This document shows, piece by piece, positions 21,487 through 31,151 of a stretch of DNA of 64,000 bases. Numbering within the stretch: position 1 is the first letter of the stretch; each line of letters opens with the position of its first letter. The position numbers and the translations under genes were made by a program. The notes beneath the pieces are model-generated. The model was given only the letters and a program-made list of their open reading frames with translations, had not been told where the DNA came from and made no database searches. The stretch is from Euphorbia lathyris (lineage: Eukaryota > Streptophyta > Magnoliopsida > Malpighiales > Euphorbiaceae). Where the stretch lies: assembly GCF_963576675.1 (NCBI RefSeq), contig NC_088916.1:22295501-22359500 (forward strand), given 5' to 3'.

Positions 21487-23481
21487 TCACTGGTCGATGG
21501 GTAACGTCTTTGGAGGCTTCACAAAACGTGGTAGCCATTGCTGCGTATCTTTCTTCTTTGAGCCCTTCGAACTCTCCTCCAACTTAAATGTTGATGATAT
21601 GGCCTTTGGTACCCAAACTCGTCGGGTCCTTGGGTTGGAACACTCTTTTCCCTTGCCCCCCCCCCCCCCCCACACTAGTGAAGTGGCATTGATCATGTTG
21701 GCCACCGGGAATGGATCATCATCGATCAACATGCTTTCCTTCTTTTTCGAGAATTGGAGTATCCCGCGGTTTATCCTATCCTGCACGGCATTTCTAAAAC
21801 TAAAACACGTTTGAGTATTATGGCTCCAGTTTTCGTGGTACTTGCAATAGTCTCGTCCACGTATTTCTTCTTTAGTTGGAATCACATGTCTAAGTGGTAG
21901 TGTGATGAACTTTTCCTTCAACAAATAATCGAAGATTTCTTCCTTCTTTGAGACGTCGAAAGTGTACTGAGCGGTTGGACTCCTTTTGACTACGTCTGGT
22001 GTCTTAGGGTTCTTTAACAAACTGGGGCACATCCGAGATCCGGTGTTTGCTAAATCGGCAATAGCTACCTCATGTGTTTGCATATTTTCTTGATAGCTCC
22101 CCATAGTGCTCTTTTTTCGCCAATGATCCTCCTTCATCAACTCTTCGTACTCAGATACTTTAGCTACCAACTCATAATAATCATGGAAGTCGATCCCTTG
22201 GAATTTCTTTCGATTTTCGAATTCCAAGCCTCGTTGAGCAATTTTTACAAATTCGACTTCGGGAATGTTGATTCGACATCGATGTCGCATCTTCTTAAAT
22301 CTATTAATGAAATTTTCGACCGGTTCCCCATGTCGCTGCACTACATGGGAAAGTTCTGCCACACAGACCTCGGGCTCCGTTCGATAGAATTGGTTATGGA
22401 AAAGCCTTTCCATTTGTTCCCATCCATGAATGGACCCGGATGGAAAAGTGGTGTACCAAGAGAACGCTGGTCCTGTTAATGATCCTGGGAATAAGCGTAA
22501 GCGCAACATGTCGAAGTTCATAGCCATGCTCAAACCACTGCATTGAAAGGTGAAGCGTGCCACATGCTCTATGGTGGATTGCCCTTCCTCTCTTGAAAAT
22601 AAGGTGAAATCAGGGACTCTAAAGTTGTGAGGAAAGGGATATAGTTGATCGTACTGCCGTGGATACGGTTTTTGGAACTCGGGTCGGTACACCTCCCTTA
22701 CGGCTGGCCCATAAATCTCTTGGACGATGTTTCTTATGCGTTGGGCCTCTCCCAAGTTGTTGGCGGGCTCCATGCGTGTGTGCATCGTCCGTTGTGGGTG
22801 AAAGCTGGTTCCTCTCCCATTGCCCCCCATATTACGAGTATGGTTTTCCTCATAGTATTCGGCATGGTTACTAGGCCCAATATGAGACCTAAAATGCTGT
22901 TGAGGTGGTGGGACCTGGACGGGTTCTGGGCTGATCCTATCGTCGCGCTCATTGAACCTGAGGCTCTCTTCTCGGACTGGTGGCGGGATGTACCTTTCGC
23001 CGGCACCTGAGATCGGTGTTCCCTTTCCATTGTCCGCTGGTCCTTGAGATGTTGACTTTTGTGAGAACAGCTCCGCACATTTTTTCGGGATTTTGTCAAT
23101 TTCTCCAGTTAAATCGACAATCCTCTCCTCGAGAGCCGGAACCTTGTTGGAATTGTTTACCGCCTCATTGCTAGTTTTGAACAGGGTCTCATTGATATAT
23201 TGCATTGCGTTGCATATAACCTCATGATTCTCTTTCATGGTTTGTGAAAATCCATGTAGGAATTGGCTGATTTGCTTCTCCATACTCGCTAATAGTGGTG
23301 TCATGCCGAATATGGGTGGGCCTTGAGGTGTTTGTTGGTTTGCACTTCCGCTATTGCTCACCGTCTCGGCTACAAAGCCTTCAGGCATGCCGGACTCATT
23401 GTTCTGATCTCGGGTCTGATTCTGACTTTCTTCTGGATCGGATGGAATTGGATCCTTCCCGGTGTTCTTCCTTGGAGGCAT
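21487..23481 (-). CDS. Gypsy-type Gag (capsid), 664 aa
   Basis: Starts at ATG 23481 (MPPRKNTGKDPIPSDP), about 380 nt after the LTR. The N-terminal half is Pro/Gln/Asn-rich and disordered-looking. The retrotransposon gag capsid domain lies at about 285-420, with FSWYTTFPSGSIHGWEQM, the signature WxxLxxxFxxxF region, and LSHVVQRHGEPVENFINRFK. A CCHC-like half site (GRDYCKYHENWSHNTQTCFSF) follows near 560; this type of HC-rich motif occurs in Tat-branch gags. A G-homopolymer (C run at 21657-21672 on the plus strand) encodes five glycines and is a slippage risk. The frame is open throughout, so selection may have acted on Gag alone. It would build virus-like particles in the cytoplasm, using relatives for polymerase. 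Confidence 0.9.
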   Translation of the reverse strand: MPPRKNTGKDPIPSDPEESQNQTRDQNNESGMPEGFVAETVSNSGSANQQTPQGPPIFGMTPLLASMEKQISQFLHGFSQTMKENHEVICNAMQYINETLFKTSNEAVNNSNKVPALEERIVDLTGEIDKIPKKCAELFSQKSTSQGPADNGKGTPISGAGERYIPPPVREESLRFNERDDRISPEPVQVPPPQQHFRSHIGPSNHAEYYEENHTRNMGGNGRGTSFHPQRTMHTRMEPANNLGEAQRIRNIVQEIYGPAVREVYRPEFQKPYPRQYDQLYPFPHNFRVPDFTLFSREEGQSTIEHVARFTFQCSGLSMAMNFDMLRLRLFPGSLTGPAFSWYTTFPSGSIHGWEQMERLFHNQFYRTEPEVCVAELSHVVQRHGEPVENFINRFKKMRHRCRINIPEVEFVKIAQRGLEFENRKKFQGIDFHDYYELVAKVSEYEELMKEDHWRKKSTMGSYQENMQTHEVAIADLANTGSRMCPSLLKNPKTPDVVKRSPTAQYTFDVSKKEEIFDYLLKEKFITLPLRHVIPTKEEIRGRDYCKYHENWSHNTQTCFSFRNAVQDRINRGILQFSKKKESMLIDDDPFPVANMINATSLVWGGGGGKGKECSNPRTRRVWVPKAISSTFKLEESSKGSKKKDTQQWLPRFVKPPKTLPIDQ

Positions 23482-23659
23482 TCTCCGTGAGTATTTATGG
23501 GTGAAAATGATAAAAAAAAGTTAATGATCGAGTTTAAACAAGAAAGGACAAGAAAATAAATGAATACTTATTAATGGAATAATAACATAGCATGAAAAAC
23601 AAGTGGTTTAAAAACTGACTGAAAAAGAAACGAGTTTTAGAATTTTTGGCTAAGCTAAA

Positions 23660-23713
23660 AAAAAACAAAAGGTCCCACTGGACGTGCCAAAAATTATTAG
23701 CGTTAGCTAATAA
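23660..23713 (-). repeat. Second copy of the primer-binding-site/LTR junction
   Basis: GGTCCCACTGGACGTGCCAA and the following AAAATTATTAGCG repeat, with small changes, the true PBS/LTR junction at 23836-23870. The repeat includes the first bases of the LTR edge, so the leader holds a tandem duplication of about 170 bp. Confidence 0.7.
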
Positions 23714-23835
23714 ATTTTGGTATGGTAAAGTGGGGCGAGAAAAGTGCAATACGAGGTCCGAAAAATAATAAATTGTGTAAACAAAAAGTTTTAGATCCTA
23801 TATGCAATTTTTGGTAGCCTAAAAAAAACAAAAAA

Positions 23836-23859
23836 GGTCCCACTGGGCGTGCCAAAAAT
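23836..23859 (-). promoter_or_regulatory. Candidate primer binding site
   Basis: Directly inside the LTR, the minus strand reads TTTGGCACGCCCAGTGGGAC. The position fits a PBS; I cannot assign the tRNA with certainty. Confidence 0.65.
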
Positions 23860-25729
23860 TGTTAGCGATATTTTCGAAATATGCTAATTTCAACCTTGTC
23901 ACGTGTGGTTAGGGTGCGGGCGTGCCAGAGAAATTATTTCTCAATTATTAAAGTGGGTTAAGTTTATGGATTTGCGCGCCAAAACTTGAATTCTAAACGA
24001 AACGATTGGCGAGGGACGCAAGGATTGAAAAAGTCCCTCTTGGGTCTCTAGCGCCGTTATAGAAACTTTGCTAGATAAATTGTTTTATTTAAGCTAATGC
24101 GAATAAATTGAAGACGTGAAAAATAAAGAAATTGAAAGATGAGAAGTTGACACAAGATTTAGTGAAAATTGGTATTTTATTGATGAATAAGTGTTTGAAA
24201 CATGAAATTGGAAATGAATTACAATTGAGAAATTTCTATATTAAACATATAGGTAATCAATTGAATTGGAACAAACAAATCAATACAAAGAATTGAAATG
24301 CGATAAAATAAATTGAAATTCAACAACAAACTTGGAGCCACAATAGTTATCTCGGATTGAAGTTGAATTTTGGTGTAGGTGCGAGGTCCTCAGAGAGCTG
24401 CAACCGGTCGGGCCCGTACGGTATGTGCTTTGTGCAATGACTAAACGTTGGTAGGCAAATGGGGCAGATTTAACCCTCAACTTCGGGAGGCTCGTTTGGA
24501 TGCTTAAGAACACGGAATTGGACGAGTAAATAGTCTAAATTTAACTTCGGGAAGTCAGGGACAACTTTCTATAAGGGATCGAAGGCTAAAACGGATTCTA
24601 AATGGACGGAATCTGGCTTTGAAAACAACTAGTCGAATCTGGAAAATTCTGGGCAGAATAGCTAAAAGAATTTGGGGTACAAAGATCAGCTTGTAAACGG
24701 AGTTTCTGGATACGGAATTGAGTGAATCAAAAGGCTAGATCGAAATTCAGGACGTTAGGAACAACTTTATCGAAGGGATGGAAGGCAAAAAACAACGTTA
24801 AATGGACAGAATTGGGCTTTGAAAAAGGATGGACGAATCTGGAAAATTACTTTAGAAAGGAAAATCTAATTGAAAACTTGAGCAGAGTAACGACTTAGAA
24901 ACACTAATTTGAGTCGAGAAAGTTGAAAAGAGGCTTTTAGAACTTGAATTGAAGCTAAAGGAAGCTAAAGGAGGGACTGAAGCTACGAAAAATGAAGAAC
25001 GAAAGGAAGAACTAAGAACGAAAGAACTTAAGAACTAAAGAGCAAAACTAAGGATTAAGCATTGGAGCTTGAGAGAGGGGTTTTGTTGTGTGTTGAATGT
25101 GTTTTTTAATGAAGGGGAGGGGGTCTATTTATAGTATTTTGGAGTGGCACTTTGGTAATTATTCAGTGGTATTTTGGTAATTATTCACCAACTAACTCAA
25201 CTACCTCCATGCCACATCACCCCACTACCTCAACTTCCACTAACTACCATTAACTTCCATTGACCAATTCCAACTGCTGCCGAGAAAGAGTTTACGCCCC
25301 GCGTATGTCCGACTACGCCCCGCGTAGTGCAGCTTCTAGAGTTGGCGCGTTTTGTTGATGGTGCATACGCGTGGCGTACTTGGCATTACGTCCCGCGTAA
25401 GGAAGTATGTCCTGCGTATGAGAATGGACGCCCCGCGTATTGGAGCTTCTGATCTCGAAACGCCTTGTTGCCAAGTTTTACGCGTGGCGTCTCTGAGGTT
25501 ACGTCCCGCGTATTGGAGCCTCTGAAGCAGACCTTCTCTGGTTGCTTGATCTACGCCCCGCGTATTGGAAGACACGCCCTGCGTAGTGCCGGACTTTCTC
25601 ATCGGTTGGCGGTTAGTTTACAAGTGTATTTTTTCATTATTTTCTAGACAAAAATAGAAACTATACCCTAAATTAAACATAAGCTTTCTATATACATAAA
25701 AATAAAATTTATTTTATTTTGGGCCAACA
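23860..25729 (-). repeat. 5' LTR (in element orientation) of the gag-protease element
   Basis: 1,870 bp, the longer copy. A minus-strand TATAAATAG box at 25125-25133 would drive the genomic transcript. The core array (25293-25585) lies just upstream of it. Confidence 0.95.
25293..25585 (-). repeat. Array of ten 13-bp CpG cores in the second LTR
   Basis: Cores start at 25293, 25314, 25366, 25387, 25406, 25427, 25479, 25500, 25552 and 25573, the same steps as in the other LTR. Three core differences between the LTRs (near 25414, 25555 and 25582) are all G here and A in the other copy, i.e. CpG-type changes. Confidence 0.9.
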
Positions 25730-26082
25730 GTACCGAACAAAATAAAAATAATTATAAGGAGGTAGCCAATTATTAGGTTTATTTAGAAGTAATAAAAGAA
25801 ATAGGAATAAATAAATGTAAGTTCTAGATGAGAATAAGATGTTGATACTTTTATTAAATACCTTCACGTGCATTGATTGGAAATAGGCATAAAAAAAAAA
25901 AAAAAAGCCCGGGCACCAATTACAAATTACAATCATGTATTATATGCAAAAGGGCAAAAATAAAAGTGACAGCAGCAGCAGTCTCTTTCTGTGACAAACT
26001 TGATTCGTTCGTCATTGTTATTTTTATTTGTTGTTATTCAAAACCTTGCAACGTGTCAGAATAATAGAGAACACTATATTAA
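25730..26082. other. 3' flank of the FT-like gene
   Basis: Contains minus-strand AATAAA words at 26023-26028 and 25778-25783, candidate poly(A) signals about 55 and 300 bp after the stop. A poly(A) run lies near 25890. No other gene. Confidence 0.5.
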
Positions 26083-26353
26083 TTATTGGGAATGTCTCCT
26101 TCCACCAGAGCCACCCTCTCTCTGGCAATTAAAATAAACCGCAGCCACAGGAGATCCAAGATTATAGTCCTGTGAGAAGTTTCTACAACTGAAATTATGA
26201 CGGTAAGCTGGTGCAAACACCGTTTGTCTTCCTAATTGCCGATATAATATGAATACAAATCTATGTATTCCTGTTAACGGTCTTGGACTCTCGTAGAACA
26301 TTATTTCTTGACCAAAACCCGCCCCCGTCGTTGCTGGAATATCTGTCACCAAC
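26083..26353 (-). CDS. FT: FT-like gene exons 3 and 4, fused
   Basis: The first 41 bp (26353-26313) are the family's exon 3, and exon 4 follows at once without an intron. It ends in TAA at 26083. The join is precise (TTTTG then GTCAAG), so the reading frame is kept. Confidence 0.92.
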
Positions 26354-29110
26354 CTATAAAACCATATACTTTATCAGACATTAATATAAGATCTATAATT
26401 GGACTTTTAAAGCGGATTCAGTATTTTAGAGGTCCTAGGCAGTTCTTATACTCCATTTTATTTACAAATTTCTAAATTTAATAAATATAAAATTTAATTA
26501 ATTCTTGACTAGACCAAGAATAACCAAGTAAAACTCTTTTGATGTAATTTGAAGAGAAGAAGCAGTTAACAACTAAATTATTATGGGATAAGATATAAAT
26601 TTAGTCGTATGGTTATTAATGAAGAACAAATTTAGCCTACTGTTTACCAAATGATGCAATTTTAGACCTCATTAATGGGAGACGGGTTTTTTCATGTGTA
26701 ATTTCATGTTCTGACTACCTCCTACATACATTCTAAGACACATATTCTATTAATGAGAAAAATCATCTTCCATTGATGAGGTTTGAAATTTTATCATTTC
26801 ATAAATCTTAGGCTTGACATTGTACTGTTTGTACGTAAAGACTAAATCTGTTCTCTTCAAACAGCTATGATGGACAAATTTATAACTTATCTTTATTATT
26901 GCTAGGAGAGAAGTTGTAAACTAAATTTTTGAGATTTCTGTTGTGCTATTGTTAAGAGATAATGATTGAAAAAAAAAAAAAAAGACAAAACGTGTATTGT
27001 TGTGGATTTCATTTAGTATATTGCATTCTTATTTTCAATACGTGTAGTATTTATGTTGATAATTAATTTAAACAATTGAGATTTCAATAGTTATTGTATC
27101 GTAATTAAAATAAGTCTTGAATTTTATACATAAAAAATAAAAATAAAAATGAATCAGAGGCTTCCGAAAATGGGAGGTCCTAGGTGGGCGTTTATATCGG
27201 CCCCCCTGGAGCATCCCCCTATTTGAGCTTTTATTTTAGTTGGTTCTATCACATATACTACTATATGATAAAATAAAAAAAATAAAAAAAATAATTAATT
27301 CTATAGAAAGAAACTAGCAAGTGAATAATAATTCTAAAATGAAAGGTTGAGGCTTTTTGAAGTAGTCAGTGATATTTATTTCATCAGGGTACACTTACTT
27401 TCTTCTTTCAGTACAATGTGATATGATTCCTGCAAAATTTCAAATATCTTGAATGTTTTTCACTTTAGATATATCTAGATATTTCTGTGGCTGGGCTAAA
27501 CCAAAAAAAAAAAAAGATATTTCTGTGGCTGGTGCATTAAAGAAAAAAAATAAAAGATATTTGTGTGGGACTGATAATTTAGAGCAGCATTTTGAAAATC
27601 AAATAGAAATAATAACTAGTTATTGTTTGTGGAAAATAGTTTGATTTTAGCATTATATATATGAAAAAGCAGAAAAATTAAAAATGATACTGTTTTTGTG
27701 CAGAAAAATGGTGTAGTTTTGTGGTGAAAAAACAAAGTTCTGTTTTACAACTTTAGCACCAAAGATAAAATAAAAATCATACTCTCTTGTTTTTTTGTAC
27801 AGCGAAATGCTGTATTTTTGTGGTGAAGAAAACAAGGGTTAATTTCAAATAGAACCTTGTGCTTTTATTTTTTTTGTTGATAGGTACTTATTGTTAGTAA
27901 AATTTTCATGTTTCTATATTTAGCTCATAATGACCTTAAAATGAGTTTTTTTAAGAATTAAATTATATTTTAAGCGACTTCAATTTTTCAACCTTTTAGG
28001 TTTGAGGTCATTTATGTTATTGAGGTGGTGTTTTTTTATGAGAGATAAAGTTAATGTTTAGAAAAAGAAAACTCTAAAATAGATGGTTTTAAAAAAAAAA
28101 TTGTGGTTCCATAATAAATATGATACTAAACAATTTTAATTCTTGAAAATTTTCATTTTGAAATCACTATCGGCCAAATTTGGCCAACTACATGGTTTTA
28201 TTCGAAATTAACTCAAAAAAACAACCTTCTGTTTTACACTTTTAGCAGCAAAAAAATCAATTCATGGTGTTGGTTTTCCTAATGTGGTGACATATTGGAT
28301 TCATTGATGTGCCTTGTTGATATGGTTAGCACCTTGAGTTTTTCAATTTTGTTGGCGGGACATATCGACTAGATTACGTGCCAAGTGATGTTAGCAAACG
28401 CTTTTTTGACTAGATTGCATGTCAAGCAATGTTAGCCGAATGCTTTTTTGTAAACATTTCTCAATTATATAGTGCATGTGTGAGTTCATCCTACACTTGT
28501 TTTAATAAACATAAACATAAAACAATCTTTGAATTACAGTAAAACCTCTATATAGGAATACACTTAGGACTCTATTTGTATAACAATTGGGAGGCTATTA
28601 CTAAATAGAGTTTGGTTATAGAGGTTATTATCAAGTTGGGACCGAGTTTTTTTTACTGTATGTAGTATATGTGTGAGTTCATCCGTGTGCCGGACCAATA
28701 AGTTAATAAGACGTAGAAAGAGAGAAGAATATATCTACCAATGCAAGTATTCTCGCAAATGTGGGTTGCTTGGATTAGGAGCATCAGGATCAACCATAAC
28801 CTATAAATATAAATATAAACATAAACATAAACATAAACATAACGTTAGAAGATGAACTCACTCGGATGGTAAAAAACAAAAGAAAAGACATGAAAGAAAA
28901 AGTTACCAAAGTGTAGAAAGTCCTCAAGTCATCTCCACCAATATCAACTCTAGGACGGTTAGAAACTTGTGAGGGCTTGAGCTCACAACTATTATTTACC
29001 TCTTTGTTATAATTTACAATAAGGGGAATAGAAGCAGTAAAAGGGTCCAAAATATCACCAATGACTCTCCCAACCACAAGAGGCTCTGGATTATTTCTGT
29101 TTCTTGACAT
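26083..29110 (-). CDS. FT: FLOWERING LOCUS T-like PEBP protein, 178 aa; join of 29110-28907, 28800-28739, 26353-26083
   Basis: Exons of 204, 62 and 271 bp join to a complete 178-residue frame with GT-AG introns of 106 and 2,385 bp. PEBP hallmarks are all present: [27 protein letters not shown], the ligand-pocket DPDAP and EYLHW motifs, and [16 protein letters not shown]. Tyr86 (Tyr85 of Arabidopsis FT) marks the FT rather than the TFL1 class, which has His. FT-class proteins move through phloem and act with FD-type bZIP proteins and 14-3-3 at the shoot apex. Odd points: the external loop reads FAPAYRHN, so the positions of FT Tyr134, Gly137, Trp138 and Gln140 are Phe, Ala, Tyr and His; the LYN/IYN triad is DYN; and the third intron of the family is missing. 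The gene looks intact, but whether it promotes or represses flowering cannot be told. Start chosen at 29110 (MSRNR), matching the family. Confidence 0.93.
26408..27222. mobile_element. hAT-like element in intron 2 of the FT-like gene
   Basis: Ends carry the GAGGTCCTAGGCAG and CCCCCCTGGAGC words of the hAT families in this window. The body matches the element split at 3836-4008 and 9624-10003. No transposase; no clear TSD. Confidence 0.55.
27655..28255. repeat. Tandem repeat of about 110 bp, second copy split by a MITE
   Basis: GTGCAGAAAAATGGTGTAG...GTTCTGTTTTACAACTTTAGCA (27700-27760) recurs as GTACAGCGAAATGCTGTA... (27797-27835), and the end of that second copy (TTCTGTTTTACACTTTTAGCA) lies after the MITE at about 28227. 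Confidence 0.5.
27836..28215. mobile_element. MULE-like MITE in intron 2 of the FT-like gene
   Basis: Inverted ends GGGTTAATTTCAAATAGAACC and GTTTTATTCGAAATTAACTC. Flanking AGAAAACAA and AAAAAACAA fit a 9-bp duplication with one change. Same family as 44857-45346 and 3090-3407. Confidence 0.65.
28537..28658. mobile_element. Short Emigrant-type MITE in intron 2 of the FT-like gene
   Basis: 122 bp from CAGTAAAACCTCTATATAGG to TTTTTTTTACTG, flanked by TA. It shares TATTTGTATAACAATTGGGAGG with the 590-bp copy at 5520-6109, so it is a deletion derivative or a shorter sister. Confidence 0.85.
28739..28800 (-). CDS. FT: FT-like gene exon 2
   Basis: Exactly 62 bp, the invariant size of exon 2 in this family. 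It encodes [20 protein letters not shown] and lies between acceptor TTTATAG and donor GTAGAT. Confidence 0.93.
28907..29110 (-). CDS. FT: FT-like gene exon 1
   Basis: 204 bp, 68 codons from ATG to the TTG before the donor GTAACT. Length and end point match exon 1 of the FT/TFL1 family. Confidence 0.93.
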
Positions 29111-29120
29111 TTTTTGCAAC

Positions 29121-29172
29121 TAAAATCTTTCTTTTCTTTCTTTCTTTCTTTCTTGCTTTCTTTCTTTCTTTT
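29121..29172. repeat. (CTTT)n microsatellite in the FT-like 5' leader
   Basis: Runs of CTTT, i.e. GAAA on the coding strand, lie between the candidate TATA box and the start codon. Confidence 0.85.
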
Positions 29173-29210
29173 CTAGTGGTGCAATTTAAAATAGGTAGGT
29201 ACAACACCTG

Positions 29211-29220
29211 TTTATATACA
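29211..29220 (-). promoter_or_regulatory. Candidate TATA box of the FT-like gene
   Basis: TGTATATAAA on the minus strand, about 100 bp upstream of the ATG. It is the best TATA-like word in the proximal promoter; inferred only. About 330 bp further upstream a CACTA end begins. Confidence 0.5.
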
Positions 29221-29549
29221 TGTTTGTTTTTGGTATCTAGTCTCCATTCTTTTCTTTGTGTCCATCAAAGGATTCTTTCTTTTCGTTTTCTTTTATTATT
29301 TTCTTTTCATATTCTTCAACTTTCTAGGAAAAGATATTATTCCTATGATTCACCAACACACCTCTAACTAGTTCTTTTTTCTTTCATTGGTGGCTTTTCC
29401 ACAGCCACTAATTCTTCATGTTATATGATTTTCACTTACATATTCCTAATATTAATTGTTTTTAAAAAACAAAATTGTATTTTTCTTTAATAAATATTAT
29501 GATTGTAGTTCATTGTGTTTTGTCATAATTCACATGAAACTAGATACAT

Positions 29550-29770
29550 CACTACAAGAAAAATAGCTATCTCCGACAGAAAATTTTGTATTTGGATTAC
29601 CGACGGAATTCTTACAGACTCACATGCACGTTCCTAGAATGTGTAGGTGATTATTGGCATGATAATTTCCACTCTAATCACCAACAAATATTGTCGGTGA
29701 TTATAAATGTTAGTAATATCGTCAGCAAATTTTGTGTATATAATATGTGTAGGTGGTTATAATATTAAAA
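29550..29770. mobile_element. CACTA element end
   Basis: CACTACAAGAAAAATAGCTA is a classic CACTA terminus. Short repeats (GTCGGTGATTA, GTAGGTG(A/G)TTAT) follow as subterminal motifs. I found no matching right end, so the element is truncated or interrupted. Confidence 0.65.
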
Positions 29771-29869
29771 AAAAAGAGTAAAACTAACGTTATTTATTTT
29801 AATAACGACAATAAAATAAAACAACTTAATATAGAAAGATATTTTATTTTCGGCCTTCAACCCTTATAT

Positions 29870-31126
29870 TTTCATATCTCCTCCTCAACCGTAATTTAGA
29901 ACCGAACCGAACCCACGCTCTCCTTGATAGTTTTGCGATCTTAAGTGGCGGCTCGACGAGCAACTCAATGAAGCTAGAAGAGCAGTGCGATTCCAAAATT
30001 CAACGAACAGTCTAAAGGCGGCCTAAATTGTCTCCAATCCTTCCTTTTCAACTCTAACTCAAATTATTGCAAGAGATAATGAGTCATTGAAGACCAAGGA
30101 GTGAGTTTTCCTTATTTTTTTTTGTAATTAGGAATCTTGTAACTCTTATAAATAGTTGTCTTTAGAATAAGTTTTTAGTTAGTTTTTATTATTCGTACTA
30201 AGCGTTAGTTCAGTAATGGGTTGAATTCCCCCAGAATTCGTATATTGCTTTATATTATTGTTTTTTTATTTCATCAGATTTTTTACTATTTGCTTTAGTA
30301 ATCCAATTTCATAGTTTTTCTTCGAATTCATCTTCTTCCATTTAAAACTCAGAGTTTCGGTTATTATCTATTGGTTTAACATGAATTCGCTTCTTCCCAT
30401 ATTCATTATGTCTTCAAAATTTAGTTTGTCCACAAACTAATTCATTATAGCTAGGATGAAGGTGAACTTAGCTTAATGAATATGATCTTAGTAAATTTTT
30501 ACATTTGTGTTATTAGAGATTAGTAAAAGAATTAACTAATGCATTTATTTATCCTTTACTTATATAATCTAACTAAGTAATTCAGTAACATAGTTGAATT
30601 ATGAAACCTAACCAAGTAAATGATTTAACCAAAATTGCTTAGTTATTCTTATACCTTAATTGGACAGTGTGACATCGTGGTTTAGGTTACGGCTTAACCT
30701 TGGTTTTCATAGAGATTAATGCCTTACAAGTATAGTATACTTGTAACTAGAAGTAGTAATTCCTCGTTAGAGTTACCTCTTTGTTTAGGAGAATCGCCGT
30801 CTTTTGTTAATTCATTCAAAAATAATGTTCTGCTTATTTTATAGATCCATATGAGTTAGTTAATGAATCTAAAGTACTAGTTCTCATTCATCATTAACAA
30901 ATCAGTTTAGCAAAGTTTTGTCTTTATTTTTAATTGCTATTTATTTTCTTAGATTAAAACTCAACTTTACTTCATTAAATTAAATTGCTTATATGATAAA
31001 TAATTTCAGTAGATTTGGTACTTAGATATGAGCCCTTATGGGATCAACTTGTTTATATGAACTTTATAACTTGAATGTGATAGGATACACTTGCTCTATA
31101 GAATTGCTATACGTTTTACAAGCATC
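29870..31126 (+). mobile_element. Decayed Ty3/gypsy LTR
   Basis: A TATA-like CTTATAAATAG near 30146, a long AT-rich downstream region and, right after it, a mutated tRNA-Asp-type PBS suggest the U3-R-U5 of an Athila/Tat-like gypsy element. The LTR start is not resolved and the second LTR is not in the window. Confidence 0.45.
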
Positions 31127-31133
31127 AAATTTT

Positions 31134-31151
31134 TAGCATCGTTCTCGGGGA
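31134..31151 (+). promoter_or_regulatory. Degenerate primer binding site
   Basis: TAGCATCGTTCTCGGGGA differs from the common gypsy PBS (see 58598-58615) mostly at CpG positions, as expected from old methylation-driven decay. Confidence 0.55.

Larger units (their letters stand above)
18802..25729 (-). mobile_element. Gypsy-type LTR element with gag-protease only (TR-GAG-like)
   Basis: LTRs of 1,760 and 1,870 bp (TGTTAGCG...GGGCCAACA) are flanked by the exact duplication GTACC (18797-18801 and 25730-25734). Read on the minus strand, the order is LTR, leader, gag, protease, polypurine tract, LTR. The internal region is only about 3.3 kb and has no reverse transcriptase, RNase H or integrase. 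Gag and protease resemble those of the Tat/Ogre branch of Ty3/gypsy. It fits the plant group called TR-GAG, which needs polymerase from relatives. Confidence 0.93.

Noticed and set aside
22072..23010. Plus-strand frames of 120-135 codons over the gag gene
   Set aside because: Antisense shadows of a well-supported gag frame.
28801..28850. Telomere-like (AAACAT)n repeat
   Set aside because: The plant telomere repeat is TTTAGGG; this is a simple microsatellite in intron 1 of the FT-like gene.
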